Of a DNA stretch of 64,000 bases, positions 30,324-43,072 are shown piece by piece (within the stretch, counting starts at the first letter, position 1; every line of letters begins with the position of its first letter). This DNA comes from Streptomyces toxytricini (lineage in GTDB: Bacteria; Actinomycetota; Actinomycetes; Streptomycetales; Streptomycetaceae): the NCBI RefSeq assembly GCF_014649915.1, contig NZ_BMTY01000023.1, positions 1 to 64,000 on the forward strand, in the 5' to 3' direction. Made by a program: the position numbers and the translations under genes. The notes beneath the pieces were generated by a model. The model saw nothing but the letters and a program-made list of their open reading frames with translations. It ran no database searches and had not been told where the DNA came from.

Positions 30324-31337
30324 ATGACCGAGCAGCTCGACCGTACGCCGACACAGCCCGACTACCCCGTCCGCACCGGGAGGCTCGCGCTGCGGCCGGT
30401 CCGCGCCGACGACCTGGACGCCGTCCACGCCTACCGCTCGCTGCCGGCGATCGCCCGGCACCTGCCGCACGAGCCGCACACCCGCGAGGAGACGCGGAAG
30501 ACCCTGGAGCGGCTGGCAGCGGGCCAGGCGCTCGCGGCCCCCGGGGACTGGCTCGGACTGGCGGTCGAGACCGCAGCGGGCCGCGTCGTCGGCGAGGTGC
30601 TCCTGCGGCGCGACGACCGGGCGCCGCTGACCGGCGAGATCGGCTTCGTCTTCCATCCCGACGTCCACGGCACGGGCGTCGCGGCGGAAGCCGTCACAGC
30701 CGCCCTCGGCCTCGCCTTCGACACCTTCGGCTGGCACCGCGTCACCGGCGTGTGCACGGTCCGCAACACCGCCTCCGCCGCCCTGATGCGGCGCGTCGGC
30801 ATGCGGCTGGAGGCCGTCGCCCGGCAGGACGTCCACCGCAAGGGCGCCTGGCTAGACCGCCTCCACTTCGCGGTGCTCGCCGCCGAACACCGCCGCCCGC
30901 GCCCGCGATCGGCCGATGAACGGGCCGTCGACGCCGCCGTCACCGCCTTCTACGCCGCCTTCACCCGCCGCGGCGGCGAACCCGTCACGCTCGACGGCGT
31001 ACGGGCCGTCCTCGCGCCGGACGCGGTGATCGAGCGGGTCAACCCGGACGGCACCGTCGACCGGATGGACACGGAATCCTTCATCGCGCCCCGGGAAGCC
31101 CTGCTGGGCGGACCGGACCTGACCGACTTCACCGAGGCCGAGGTCGCCGCGACGACCCTCGTCGCGGGCGCCACCGCCACCCGCACCGGCGAGTACGCCA
31201 AGTGGGGCGTCCGCGCCGGCAAGGCCTTCTCCGGCTGGGGCCGAAAGACGTTCCGGCTGGGCCGGGCGGAGGACGGCGGCTGGCTCGTCGAGTCGTTCTG
31301 CTGGACCGACGAACCGGAGGCCCCGGCAGCGCACTGA
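30324..31337 (+). CDS. GNAT acetyltransferase fused to an NTF2-like domain
   Basis: A 337-aa two-domain protein. Residues 10-185 are a RimJ/RimL-type N-acetyltransferase: LRPVRADDLDAVHAYRS, acetyl-CoA region EIGFVFHPDVHGTGVAAEAV, and the typical end TASAALMRRVGMRLEA. Residues 200-337 are an NTF2/SnoaL-like domain with AVTAFYAAFTRRGGEPVTLDGV and the end DGGWLVESFCWTDEPE. Both domains are common, but their fusion is unusual; the second could bind the substrate to be acetylated. ATG 30324 has a GAGGGGAG site. It converges with the last gene of the CIS locus. Confidence 0.85.
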   Translation: MTEQLDRTPTQPDYPVRTGRLALRPVRADDLDAVHAYRSLPAIARHLPHEPHTREETRKTLERLAAGQALAAPGDWLGLAVETAAGRVVGEVLLRRDDRAPLTGEIGFVFHPDVHGTGVAAEAVTAALGLAFDTFGWHRVTGVCTVRNTASAALMRRVGMRLEAVARQDVHRKGAWLDRLHFAVLAAEHRRPRPRSADERAVDAAVTAFYAAFTRRGGEPVTLDGVRAVLAPDAVIERVNPDGTVDRMDTESFIAPREALLGGPDLTDFTEAEVAATTLVAGATATRTGEYAKWGVRAGKAFSGWGRKTFRLGRAEDGGWLVESFCWTDEPEAPAAH

Positions 31338-31359
31338 CCGCACCGCCGTCCACGCGGCC

Positions 31360-33273
31360 TCAGGTCCGCGACCGGCCGAAGAACTCGACCTCCGCGACCG
31401 CGACCTGGCGGTCGGCGCCGGCGCCGTACGCCGACCGCAGCACGATGCGCACCGACACGGCGTTCCGGCGGCGCACCTCGACCCGCTGCACCCCGCCGTC
31501 GTCGAGGGTCTTGTGCACCGTCTTCGTCCGGCCCGCGGAGTCGGTGACGACCAGGTCGATCTCCTGCGGCCGCGCCTGGTCGGCGGCCTGGCCCGGCCGC
31601 TTGGACGTGCCCGGCGTGACCAGCACGGCCAGGAGGTCCACCGGCTGGGCGAAGTCGGCCTGGAGGTACTGGCCGTTGGAGTCGCCCGCGTACCCGGTGC
31701 CCCACCAGGTGTTGGAGTAGCCGTCGAAGACCAGCTCCGGCCCGCGGCCCGGACCGGAGTGCGAGGCGCTCCAGCCGGTCGGGCGGACGGCGACCCGCTT
31801 GGCGAAGTGGTCCTGCACGGCGCGGACCGCGGGCGGGCCGCCGATCACGCCGCCGACGAGCAGCAGGGCGAGACCCGTCACCACCAGGACCCGGGCGATC
31901 CAGCGGCGCCTCCCCCGGTCGAGCCGAGGCCGCTGTCCCGCGAACGGTCCGTCGGCCCCGGTCTGCCGCGAGTCCTTCAGCCGACTCGCGCAGGCACGGC
32001 AGAACGTCCGCAGCGGCGGGTTGGGCGTGCCGCAGGCGGGGCACGGCGGGCCCTGCGGGACCGGGTCGGCCGACTGCGGGCCGCGCACCCTCGGCCGGGC
32101 CGCCTCCGGCACCCCCGGAAGCACCGTGCCGGGGGCGTCGCGGGGCTCCGGCACGGCCTCGGCCGCCGGGACGGGGACCAGCAGGGCCCGCGCGGCGTCC
32201 GCGGAGGCCGCCGCCCCGGGGCGGGGCCGTGCGCCGGGCCGCAGCGGGGCCGGTGAGGGGGGCGGCCCGGGGGCGGCTGTGCCCCCGGAGGGTCCGTCGC
32301 CCTCCGGGCGCGCACCGCCGCCGTCCGCGGCGGTGTCCGCGTCCCGGCGCGGCCCGGGCACGCCCTCCGGCACGCGGGCCGGCTCCGGGGAGCGGTCGGA
32401 CTGCCCGTGGACGCCTCGGGCGGGGCCGGGAGTGCCCTCCGGCTCGCCGCCGCCCGTCCGCGCCTTCGGCGGCCGATCCCCGGCCGGCCCGCCGGCGCAG
32501 CCCGGCGCACCGTCGCCCGCCGGGCCGGAGCCCGCCCCTTCGCCCGGCTCACGTTCCGATCCCGGGCTGCCCGTACGGCCCGGCATGCCGCCGCCGGACG
32601 TGCCGGGGGCGGCTCCGGCGCCCGGTGCGGATTCCGATGCGGGGCTGCCCGTACGGGCCCGCGCGCCGCCGCCGGGCGTGCCGGGGGCGGCTCCGGCGCC
32701 CGGTGCGGATTCCGATGCGGGGCTGCCCGTACGGGCCCGCGCGCCGCCGCCGGGCGTGCCGGAGGCGGTCCAGGCCTCCGGCCTGCGCCCCGACGCCGGG
32801 TCGCCCGTACGGCCCGGCGCACCGCCGGAGGTGCCGGTAGCGGCCCCGGCGTCCGGCCGGCGCTCCGGTATCGGGCTGCTGGTGCCGCTGGGCGCGCCGC
32901 CGCCGGAGGTGTCGGCGGCGGCCCCGGCGCTCGGTTCGCGCTCCGGTGCCGGGCTGCTCGTGCGGCTCGGTGCGCCGCCGGCCGGCGTGTCGGAGGCGGC
33001 CGTGGCATCCGGCTCCCGGTCCGCGGACCCGTCCGCCGGTTTCGGCCGGGCCGGGGCGTCGGCCGTCGGCGGTACCGCGGGCAGCGGCATCGTTTCCGCC
33101 TCGGCCGGATCCGCGGCGGCGCCCCGGGGGGCGGTCCCGGATGCCCGGCCGCCGCGAGGGGTGCCGGCGGCGTCCCAGCGCAGGAACGCGCCGCAGGAGT
33201 CGCAGAACGACTGGCCGCTCGTACGCGTCGGTGCCGCGCACTCGGGGCAGGGGGAGGTTCCGGTCTCGGGCAT
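31360..33273 (-). CDS. Zinc-ribbon / disordered / transmembrane / discoidin-like protein of the CIS locus
   Basis: A 637-aa protein. An N-terminal zinc ribbon (Cys9, Cys12, Cys24, Cys27) leads into about 370 disordered residues rich in Pro, Gly and Ala with 26-aa repeats (TGSPASESAPGAGAAPGT). A second ribbon lies near 409 (CPACGTPNPPLRTFCRACAS), one membrane helix at about 457-478 (RVLVVTGLALLLVGGVIGG), and a C-terminal F5/8 type C (discoidin-like) domain, GPELVFDGYSNTWWGTGYAGD. It is the last gene of the CIS operon. Its layout fits a membrane-bound partner of the injection system, and CisA of S. coelicolor is a possible equivalent (inference). Confidence 0.8.
   Translation of the reverse strand: MPETGTSPCPECAAPTRTSGQSFCDSCGAFLRWDAAGTPRGGRASGTAPRGAAADPAEAETMPLPAVPPTADAPARPKPADGSADREPDATAASDTPAGGAPSRTSSPAPEREPSAGAAADTSGGGAPSGTSSPIPERRPDAGAATGTSGGAPGRTGDPASGRRPEAWTASGTPGGGARARTGSPASESAPGAGAAPGTPGGGARARTGSPASESAPGAGAAPGTSGGGMPGRTGSPGSEREPGEGAGSGPAGDGAPGCAGGPAGDRPPKARTGGGEPEGTPGPARGVHGQSDRSPEPARVPEGVPGPRRDADTAADGGGARPEGDGPSGGTAAPGPPPSPAPLRPGARPRPGAAASADAARALLVPVPAAEAVPEPRDAPGTVLPGVPEAARPRVRGPQSADPVPQGPPCPACGTPNPPLRTFCRACASRLKDSRQTGADGPFAGQRPRLDRGRRRWIARVLVVTGLALLLVGGVIGGPPAVRAVQDHFAKRVAVRPTGWSASHSGPGRGPELVFDGYSNTWWGTGYAGDSNGQYLQADFAQPVDLLAVLVTPGTSKRPGQAADQARPQEIDLVVTDSAGRTKTVHKTLDDGGVQRVEVRRRNAVSVRIVLRSAYGAGADRQVAVAEVEFFGRSRT
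32603..32776. repeat. 78-bp exact tandem repeat within the zinc-ribbon protein gene
   Basis: A 78-bp unit (26 codons) beginning at 32623 with CGGTGCGGATTCCGATGCGG recurs without change at 32701. Flanking units are diverged versions. It encodes the Pro/Gly/Ala linker repeats and suggests recent duplication. Confidence 0.8.
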
Positions 33274-33305
33274 GGTCTCGGCGGTTCCTTTCCGCAGCGT
33301 ACGGG

Positions 33306-33944
33306 TCAGACAGCAGGGGGCGGAGTAGGCGGTGGTCCGGCCGCGGCGCCCGGCGCGTCCGCCCCGGCCGCCACCTCCACGGTGAACGGCAGGTGCGCGG
33401 GCCGGGCCGCGGCCACCACCGCGTGCAGCCGGTGCACGTCGGCCGGCCCCGGCTCCGGCAGGACCAGTCGGACGTGCAGGGCCGCCCGGGGGGAGCCCGG
33501 GAACGGGCCGAGCGGCGTCGCGGACCAGGCGGCCCCTCCGCTCTCGGTGATCCGCGGCCACACTCCGAAGCACTGCCGCACCGCCTCCGCCAAGCCGCGG
33601 CGCGTCCCGCGCAGCCGGTGCAGGGAGGCGGCCGCGGCGACCGCCGCGCGGCGCGCCTGAAGCGGCTCGGTCCCGGAGAGTTCGGCCCCGACCCAGTCGG
33701 CGAGCCAGTCGACGAAGTCCGCGGGGGCGAGCGCCGGGTCGAAGTACGCCTCCAGGCAGTCCAGGACGTTGAACACCGGCGCGAGCATGGCGTCCAGGCC
33801 GGTCACGAACCGTTGGGCGAGGTCGTCGTCGGCGTACACGGCCGGCAGGGCCTCGCCCAGCGGGCGCGGCGACGCGAGGCCGTCCACCGCGCCCCGGGCC
33901 GACGGCGCCCGCCCGGCACCGCCCGCGGCCGCGGCGCCGTTCAC
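33306..33944 (-). CDS. CIS baseplate protein, phage tail protein I type
   Basis: A 212-aa protein homologous to P2 gpI-type baseplate proteins (Cis12-like). The core motif is LPAVYADDDLAQRFVTGLDAMLAPVFNVLDCLEAYFDPALAPADFVDWLADWVG in outline (about residues 33-85), a strong signature of the family, followed by RRAAVAAAASLHRLRGTRRGLA. The Pro-rich end is likely disordered. Its GTG start overlaps the stop of the gpJ-like gene by 4 bp, so the two baseplate wedge parts are coupled. Confidence 0.9.
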   Translation of the reverse strand: MNGAAAAGGAGRAPSARGAVDGLASPRPLGEALPAVYADDDLAQRFVTGLDAMLAPVFNVLDCLEAYFDPALAPADFVDWLADWVGAELSGTEPLQARRAAVAAAASLHRLRGTRRGLAEAVRQCFGVWPRITESGGAAWSATPLGPFPGSPRAALHVRLVLPEPGPADVHRLHAVVAAARPAHLPFTVEVAAGADAPGAAAGPPPTPPPAV

Positions 33945-35890
33945 CGGGCCTCGATGACGCGGACCCGGTGGTCGAACGGGAAGAGCAGCGCCGACGGCCC
34001 CAGGTCGACCCGGTCCGTGGCGTCACCGCGCCGCCCCGTCAGCGGGTCCGCGGGATGCAGCAGCACCTCGTCCACCAGCTCCACGCCCGGTACGCGCTGC
34101 AGCGCCGCGAACACCTCGCCCGAGCGCAGCGACCGGCCGAACGGCCAGCCCCGGCCGAGGGCGCCGCCGGTCAGCGGGTCCAGGTAGGCGTACAGCGCGT
34201 CCAGCGCCTCCTCGCGGACCCGGTCGGCGTCCGCCGCCCGGTAGGAGTGCACCGTCGCCACCACCGTCACGCCCTGGTAGAACGGCGGCCCGACGGCCAG
34301 CCGGGTGCCCAGCGGCCGCCGCTCGTCGAGGAACGCGGAGATCCGCGCCAGCAGCTCCTCCCCGGGCACCAGCTGCTCGAAGCGCAGCCGCCCGCCGCGG
34401 TCGGTCACCGCCTGCGGAACGACGAGGACCCGGACCGCGTTCTCCCCGTCCGCCGGGTCCGACCCGGCGGCCAGACACTGGATGCGGGCCGCCTCCGGCG
34501 CGGCCCGCCGGGTCAGCTCCTCGTAGTCCCGCGCCGTCACCGCCCGCTCCTGCGCGCGCAGCGCGATCGGCGCCCGCACCCGCGCCTGCGCCACCGTTTC
34601 CCCGTCCACGCCGCCGCGGGCCGCCTCCCGGTTCTCCACGCGGGCGATGTACGGGACGGAGCTGCGCAGCACCTGGATCGCCCCGCGGGCCACGTTCCCC
34701 GAGCTGCCCCCGCCCACCGCGTACCGGGCCGCGCGCAGCGCCGCCCCCTTCGCGGGCACCGCCCCGTACTGCCGCAGCGAGCCGTCCGGTTCGCGCACGG
34801 CCGGGCCGAAGGCGATCTCGCCGGTCGTCGCGTCGAGGGTGACGTGCCGGTCCGCGGGCCCGGACGCCGCGAAGTCGGGCACGCAGCGCCACGGCTGCCA
34901 GCCCTCCCCGTCGGACGCCTCCAGCAGGATGTCGCCGACGACCGGCACCTGCGCGAGCCGCACCCGCTGCCCCGGTACGCCCTCGGCCTCCCCGAGCGGC
35001 TCGTTCCGCACCACTTCGGCATGCGTGGCGCCGACGGTCCCGCCGATGGTGAACGCCGCCGCGTCGCGGACCGTCGGCGACGACGTGTAGAACGGCTGCC
35101 CCGGCAGGGCCTCCGTCACCCGGCACCGCAACCAGCCCGCCTCCAGGCCGCCCAGCCGCGACACCCGGTGCCCGGCCGGGACGTGCAGCACCACCTCGCC
35201 CGGCCGGTTGAGGCCGCCCGTCGAGTCCGACGACACCTCGCAGCGCGCCCAGCCGTCCGGGGTCCACGCCTCCCACACGAGCGGAGGCTGCCGCGGGTCC
35301 ACGCCGACGCCGTCGACCCTGCTGTCCACGCGCAGCACCGCCGCGCAGGCCGGCACGGCCGCCGACAGGCCGAACAGCAGCAGGTCGCCCGGCTGCGGGG
35401 CGGCCGCGAACACCGGCACGTCGGCGCCCGCCGCCACCTCGTCGGTGCGGTCGGCGGGCGCCTCGCCCGCGCCCTGGGTGAGCAGGTGCGCCAGTTCGCA
35501 CGGCACCAGCACCAGGTCCTGGTCCGTGGCGAACACCACCGCCTCGTCGGTTTCCGTACGGCCCGTCGCCACCTCCGTCCCGGCCGGCAGCACCACCGGC
35601 CCGGACTGCGGCGCGGCCAGCCAGAACGTCACCGGGGCGCGGGCCGCGGACGGCGGGAACAGCGTCATGCCGAGCAGGTCGAGGAAGGCCAGGTGGTTCT
35701 TCTCCGGGACCCGGTTCAGCCGGTACACGAGCTGGTCGGCCATGTGGGCGACCGCCTCGATGAGGGTGACCCCCGGGTCGGAGACGTTGTGGTCGCTCCA
35801 CTCGGGGCACCGCTGCTGGATGAACCGCTTGGCGTCGTCGACGAACTGCTGGAAGTGCCGGTCGTCGAGCCGGGGGGCGGGCAGGGCCAT
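33941..35890 (-). CDS. CIS baseplate assembly protein, gpJ-like
   Basis: A 649-aa protein of the putative baseplate assembly family (Afp11/Cis11-like). The N-terminus reads LDDRHFQQFVDDAKRFIQQRCPEWSDHNVSDPG in outline, followed by LIEAVAHMADQLVYRLNRVPEKNHLAFLDLLG, both hallmarks of this family. The middle contains the J-like segment QERAVTARDYEELTRRAAPEAARI (about 470-500). It forms the wedge that opens on contraction. ATG 35890 overlaps the gp25 stop. Confidence 0.93.
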   Translation of the reverse strand: MALPAPRLDDRHFQQFVDDAKRFIQQRCPEWSDHNVSDPGVTLIEAVAHMADQLVYRLNRVPEKNHLAFLDLLGMTLFPPSAARAPVTFWLAAPQSGPVVLPAGTEVATGRTETDEAVVFATDQDLVLVPCELAHLLTQGAGEAPADRTDEVAAGADVPVFAAAPQPGDLLLFGLSAAVPACAAVLRVDSRVDGVGVDPRQPPLVWEAWTPDGWARCEVSSDSTGGLNRPGEVVLHVPAGHRVSRLGGLEAGWLRCRVTEALPGQPFYTSSPTVRDAAAFTIGGTVGATHAEVVRNEPLGEAEGVPGQRVRLAQVPVVGDILLEASDGEGWQPWRCVPDFAASGPADRHVTLDATTGEIAFGPAVREPDGSLRQYGAVPAKGAALRAARYAVGGGSSGNVARGAIQVLRSSVPYIARVENREAARGGVDGETVAQARVRAPIALRAQERAVTARDYEELTRRAAPEAARIQCLAAGSDPADGENAVRVLVVPQAVTDRGGRLRFEQLVPGEELLARISAFLDERRPLGTRLAVGPPFYQGVTVVATVHSYRAADADRVREEALDALYAYLDPLTGGALGRGWPFGRSLRSGEVFAALQRVPGVELVDEVLLHPADPLTGRRGDATDRVDLGPSALLFPFDHRVRVIEAR

Positions 35891-36315
35891 CAGTGTCGTT
35901 CGCTTTCGTCGGTCTCGGGGCCCTCGGGCGGGATCACGTAGAAGGGGAAGACGAGGCTGCGCGGATTGCTGGAGCCGCGCAGGGCGTACCTGACGTCGAT
36001 GTGCAGCACCGCCGGGTCGTCGGGGGCGGGGGTCACCGTCACGTCGTGGACCTCGATGCGCGGCTCCCAGCGGTCCAGGGCGGCGCGCACCTCGTGCCGG
36101 ATCCGGCCGGCCGTCGCGTCGTTGGACGGGGCGAAGACCAGGTCGTGCACCGCGCACCCGAACTCCGGGCGCATCGGCCGCTCTCCGGGCGCGGTCGCCA
36201 GGACGAGCCGCATGGCCTCCTCGACCTCGCGGTCGCGGCGGGCCAGGGCGATCGCGCCGCCCGGGTCGATCCGCAGCGGGAACGCCCATCCGGCGCCGAC
36301 GAAGTGCTCGCTCAC
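35890..36315 (-). CDS. CIS baseplate protein, GPW/gp25 family
   Basis: A 141-aa protein with the family core GWAFPLRIDPGGAIALARRDREVEEAMRLVLATAPGERPMRPEFGC in outline (about residues 9-55), ending with a strand-rich tail. In T4, gp25 joins baseplate and sheath and starts sheath polymerisation. GTG 36315 was chosen because GAGGAC lies about 7 nt upstream; the other GTG at 36330 lacks a site. The stop overlaps the next start (ATGA). Confidence 0.92.
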   Translation of the reverse strand: MSEHFVGAGWAFPLRIDPGGAIALARRDREVEEAMRLVLATAPGERPMRPEFGCAVHDLVFAPSNDATAGRIRHEVRAALDRWEPRIEVHDVTVTPAPDDPAVLHIDVRYALRGSSNPRSLVFPFYVIPPEGPETDESERH

Positions 36316-36366
36316 GTTGTCCGTCCTCACGGTCCGAAAGGGGGGAGGGGTGGTTGAGGGGGCCCG

Positions 36367-38244
36367 TCAGAAGGGCACGCCGTTGCGGGTCGTCACGCCC
36401 GTGAGGGTGACCGCCGCCGCCGTGATCCCGACGTTGCCGAGGGCCTGGATCCCGACCCGGCCGGGGGTCTGCACGTCCATCCCGACCCGGGCCCGCACGT
36501 CGACCCCGCGCCCCGACTCCAGCACGAGGCCCGTCCCGCCGCTCAGCTTCAGCTCACCCGTCGCGGACAGCGCCAGGTCGCCACCCGACTCCACCGCCAC
36601 CCCGCGGGCGCCCCGGATCACGACCGTGCCGTCGCTGGTGATCGTCAGCTCCGTACGGGCCTCGTCCAGGCGGACCGTCAGCGCCCCGTCGCCCGTGCCC
36701 AGCCGGATGCCGCTCTGCGCGCGGGCAGCGCCCGAGCGTTCCAGCAGCTCCACGGTGTGCCCGCTGCGGGCCGTCAGGGAACGCCAGTTGACCTTCCCGC
36801 CGGTCGGGTCGACCACGGCGATGCCGTCGGGCTCGGGCGTCGCCCGGTCCACCCCGTTGTACAGGCCGGCCAGGACGTACGGGTGCTCCAGGGAGCCGCG
36901 GTCGAAGGCGCACAGCACCTCGTCGTTGACGTCGGGCAGCAGCAGCCCGCCCCCGCCCGTCCCGCCGAACTGGGCGACCCGGCACCAGCCGCTCTCGTAC
37001 GTGTCCGACAGCCAGGGGAAGCGCAGCCGCACCCGGCCCAGACCCAGCGGGTCCTTCACGTTCGTCACCAGGGCCACCGCCACCCCGGGCAGCGCGGCCG
37101 CCGCCCCGCCGCCGGAGCCGCCGTCGCCGCCGTCCGCGCCGCCCGAGGCGAGCCCGTACAGGGACCGGAACTGCCGCCCCGACACGGTCAGCCACGTGAC
37201 GTAGGGGCGGCCCGACGCGAAGACGTGCCGGACACCGGTCGCCGTGTACTTCCCCTCGAACGGGAACCCGGCGCCCTTCACCGCGACCGGCCGCCCCGGC
37301 AGCAGCCCCGGATTGCCGGTCACCGCGACCTCCAGCTCCGCGAAGGAGCCCGCCACGTCGTCCGCGAGGGCCCGCGCCGCGTGCGCCACCTCCGACGGGG
37401 CCGTGTACGGGGTGCGCGTCGCGTCCAGCTCCGCCCGCCCGAACGGCGCGGCGAGCTGCTCCGCCGACAGGTCCGCCAGCACGTCCGGGCTGCTCCCGGC
37501 GGGCGCCGGCGCGGCCAGCGGCCGCTTGGCCAGCATGTCCCAGCCGCGGACCGTCACCCGGTCCACCTGCCCGGCCGAGGTCAGGGCGATACGGCTCTGC
37601 AGCACGTTGTGCCCGAACTCCAGCACGTAGGGGCTCTGCAGCGCCGGCGTGGTGTCCGCGGGCGCCCCCGACGCAGGGCGCAGCGCCGCGAACTCCAGCC
37701 GGCCGTCCGGGTCGAAGGACAGGCGGACGTCGTTCTCCGCGGCGAGGCGCGACAGGTAGTCCCAGTCCGTGATGTTGGGCTGCGTCGCCAGCTCGTACAC
37801 GGTCGGCGTGGCGTCGACCCGGCCGAGGGCGAGCCCGCACTGCGCGGCGATCTTGCGCACGATGTCCGACGCCGTCATCTGCGGGTAGCCGGCGACCCGG
37901 CGGTTGCGCAGCAGCCGGTGCCCGGGGTCGTAGCCGCGCAGCACCAGCCGACGGCCCGCACCCGGCTCGGTGTCGACCTCCACGGCCGTGACCTCGCCGG
38001 TGATCAGCGGGGTGCCGCGGACGCCGTCCGCGAACGGGCTGATCACCGCCTTCGCGCCGACGGCCAGCTGCGGGTAGAGCTGCGTGAGGGAGCTGTCGCC
38101 GTCGGTGAAGACGAGCTGGAAGGCGGAGGGGACGTTCACGCTCGCGTCGACCCAGCCCTCCGTGAGGAGCGCGGCGAGCGGGTCGGGCAGCACCGCCCCG
38201 CCCAACCGGACGTGCAGGAGGGTGGTGTACGTGTCCTCGCTCAT
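36367..38244 (-). CDS. CIS spike protein, VgrG/gpD-like
   Basis: A 625-aa puncturing-tip protein (Cis8-like). Residues about 1-370 are the gp27/gpD-like hub: ITDWDYLSRLAAENDVRLSFDPDGRLEF is a family signature. Then the gp5 OB-fold (VALVTNVKDPLGLGRVRLRFPWL; GWCRVAQFGGTGGGGLLLPDVNDEVLCAFDRG), then a beta-helix spike of short repeats ending TLTGVTTRNGVPF. No extra effector domain follows the spike. It overlaps the LysM gene by 4 bp. Confidence 0.95.
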   Translation of the reverse strand: MSEDTYTTLLHVRLGGAVLPDPLAALLTEGWVDASVNVPSAFQLVFTDGDSSLTQLYPQLAVGAKAVISPFADGVRGTPLITGEVTAVEVDTEPGAGRRLVLRGYDPGHRLLRNRRVAGYPQMTASDIVRKIAAQCGLALGRVDATPTVYELATQPNITDWDYLSRLAAENDVRLSFDPDGRLEFAALRPASGAPADTTPALQSPYVLEFGHNVLQSRIALTSAGQVDRVTVRGWDMLAKRPLAAPAPAGSSPDVLADLSAEQLAAPFGRAELDATRTPYTAPSEVAHAARALADDVAGSFAELEVAVTGNPGLLPGRPVAVKGAGFPFEGKYTATGVRHVFASGRPYVTWLTVSGRQFRSLYGLASGGADGGDGGSGGGAAAALPGVAVALVTNVKDPLGLGRVRLRFPWLSDTYESGWCRVAQFGGTGGGGLLLPDVNDEVLCAFDRGSLEHPYVLAGLYNGVDRATPEPDGIAVVDPTGGKVNWRSLTARSGHTVELLERSGAARAQSGIRLGTGDGALTVRLDEARTELTITSDGTVVIRGARGVAVESGGDLALSATGELKLSGGTGLVLESGRGVDVRARVGMDVQTPGRVGIQALGNVGITAAAVTLTGVTTRNGVPF

Positions 38245-38975
38245 GCGGCGCGCTCCGATCCGGCGGGCAGCAGCAGTTCGGTGCCGGGCCGCAGCCGCAT
38301 CGGGTCGTCGATGCCGTTGGCCTCGGCGATCACCCGCCAGGCGGTCGGGTCGCCGTACTCGCGCCACGCCACGGACGCCAGGGTGTCCCCGGCGACGGTA
38401 CGGTGGACGCGGCGCGCGGACAGCGCGCCCGAGGTGGGGTTCTGGCGCTTCACGGCCTGCGGGATCTCGGTGAGCGACAGCGAGCACGTCGCCCGCAGCG
38501 GCGTGCCGTTCGGGCTGAACAGCGTGTAGGTGGCGCTGGCCTGCGTCACGCACGCCGTGAACTGGACGGTGCTGAAGGAGCCCCACGAGAACGTCACCCA
38601 CGGCGGGGACGGCGCCTGCGATGCGGCGCTCTGCTCCGTCACCTCGCAGCACGACAGCAGCAGCTCGACCTGCTTGCGGACGGTGTCCGCGCCGGGCGTG
38701 CCGGAGGCGTCCAGGAAGAGGTCGACGCGCAGCTGCGCCGGCTCGACCCCGGTGAACTTGGGCGGGGCGCCTCGGGTGTAGGCGACCGCGGGCTCCGTAC
38801 GCCAGTGCGCGGCACGGGACAGCTGGAGCTGGCGCGGGTTGAAGTGGAAGTCCGCCTGGCCGATCAGGCCGCCCGGACTGCCGCCGAGGCGGGCGGGCGG
38901 CTGGCGGACGGCCAGCGAGGCCCGCGCCAGCCCGGCGGCGGCCCGGCCGCCGGTGGGGGCCGCCACCTCAGACAC
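38241..38975 (-). CDS. CIS LysM-domain hub protein
   Basis: A 244-aa protein (Cis7-like). Residues about 40-180 are the hub body (FHFNPRQLQLSRAAHW; FSPNGTPLRATCSLSLTEIP). A C-terminal LysM domain (VAGDTLASVAWREYGDPTAWRVIAEANGI, about 190-240) is the same module as T4 gp53/P2 gpX. In CIS particles it sits between tube start and spike. GTG 38975 overlaps the preceding gene by 8 bp. Confidence 0.92.
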   Translation of the reverse strand: MSEVAAPTGGRAAAGLARASLAVRQPPARLGGSPGGLIGQADFHFNPRQLQLSRAAHWRTEPAVAYTRGAPPKFTGVEPAQLRVDLFLDASGTPGADTVRKQVELLLSCCEVTEQSAASQAPSPPWVTFSWGSFSTVQFTACVTQASATYTLFSPNGTPLRATCSLSLTEIPQAVKRQNPTSGALSARRVHRTVAGDTLASVAWREYGDPTAWRVIAEANGIDDPMRLRPGTELLLPAGSERAA

Positions 38976-39408
38976 CCCCCGCGTCGGTGAAGCCGTGGTG
39001 GGCGATCTCCAGCGTCTCCGTCGCGACGGCCGGGCGTGACGCGTCGAGCGTCGGCCCCGTCCAGCTAACCGGGAGCACCTCGACCAGGCCCCACTGTGCG
39101 ACGACCGAGCCGTCGGCGCGCAGCGCGGCGATCTGCGCGGTGGGGCGGGTGATGCCGGTGGAGATCGACGAGATCCAGGCGGCGACCCGGGCCGTCTCGG
39201 CGGTGAGGGGGCGGGTGAGGCGGATGGTCGGGAAGACGACGCGGGTGGGCAGCTGCCAGACGAAGCCGTTGTTCCCGCCCTCCTGGTGCTGCTCGATCTC
39301 GACCTGGGAGGACAGCCCGTCGCAGCCGTTGAACAAGCCGAGGTTCAGGCCGTCGATGGTGAGTTTGAAGAAGACCGTGGATCCGGCGTCGGGGGGCGTG
39401 GGCGGCAT
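38968..39408 (-). CDS. CIS tube-like initiator, T4 gp19 family (second copy)
   Basis: A 146-aa protein of the tail-tube family. Motifs: VFFKLTIDGLNLGLFNGCDGLSSQVEIEQHQEGG and LPTRVVFPTIRLTRPLTAETARVAAW (in outline), and the end WTGPTLDASRPAVATETLEIAHHGF. This is the baseplate-proximal tube adaptor (Afp5/Cis5-like) rather than the main tube, since it sits with hub genes and keeps the longer loop. Confidence 0.9.
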   Translation of the reverse strand: MPPTPPDAGSTVFFKLTIDGLNLGLFNGCDGLSSQVEIEQHQEGGNNGFVWQLPTRVVFPTIRLTRPLTAETARVAAWISSISTGITRPTAQIAALRADGSVVAQWGLVEVLPVSWTGPTLDASRPAVATETLEIAHHGFTDAGGV

Positions 39409-39453
39409 GGGGGCTCTCTGTCTGATGTCGGGTGGGCGGGCGTTGGTCGGCGG

Positions 39454-43020
<3,567 letters not shown>

Positions 43021-43072
43021 CGTCCTCGTCTCCTTCCCTTTCCGTCCGTTCAGCCCGGTGCAGCCCGTCCGG

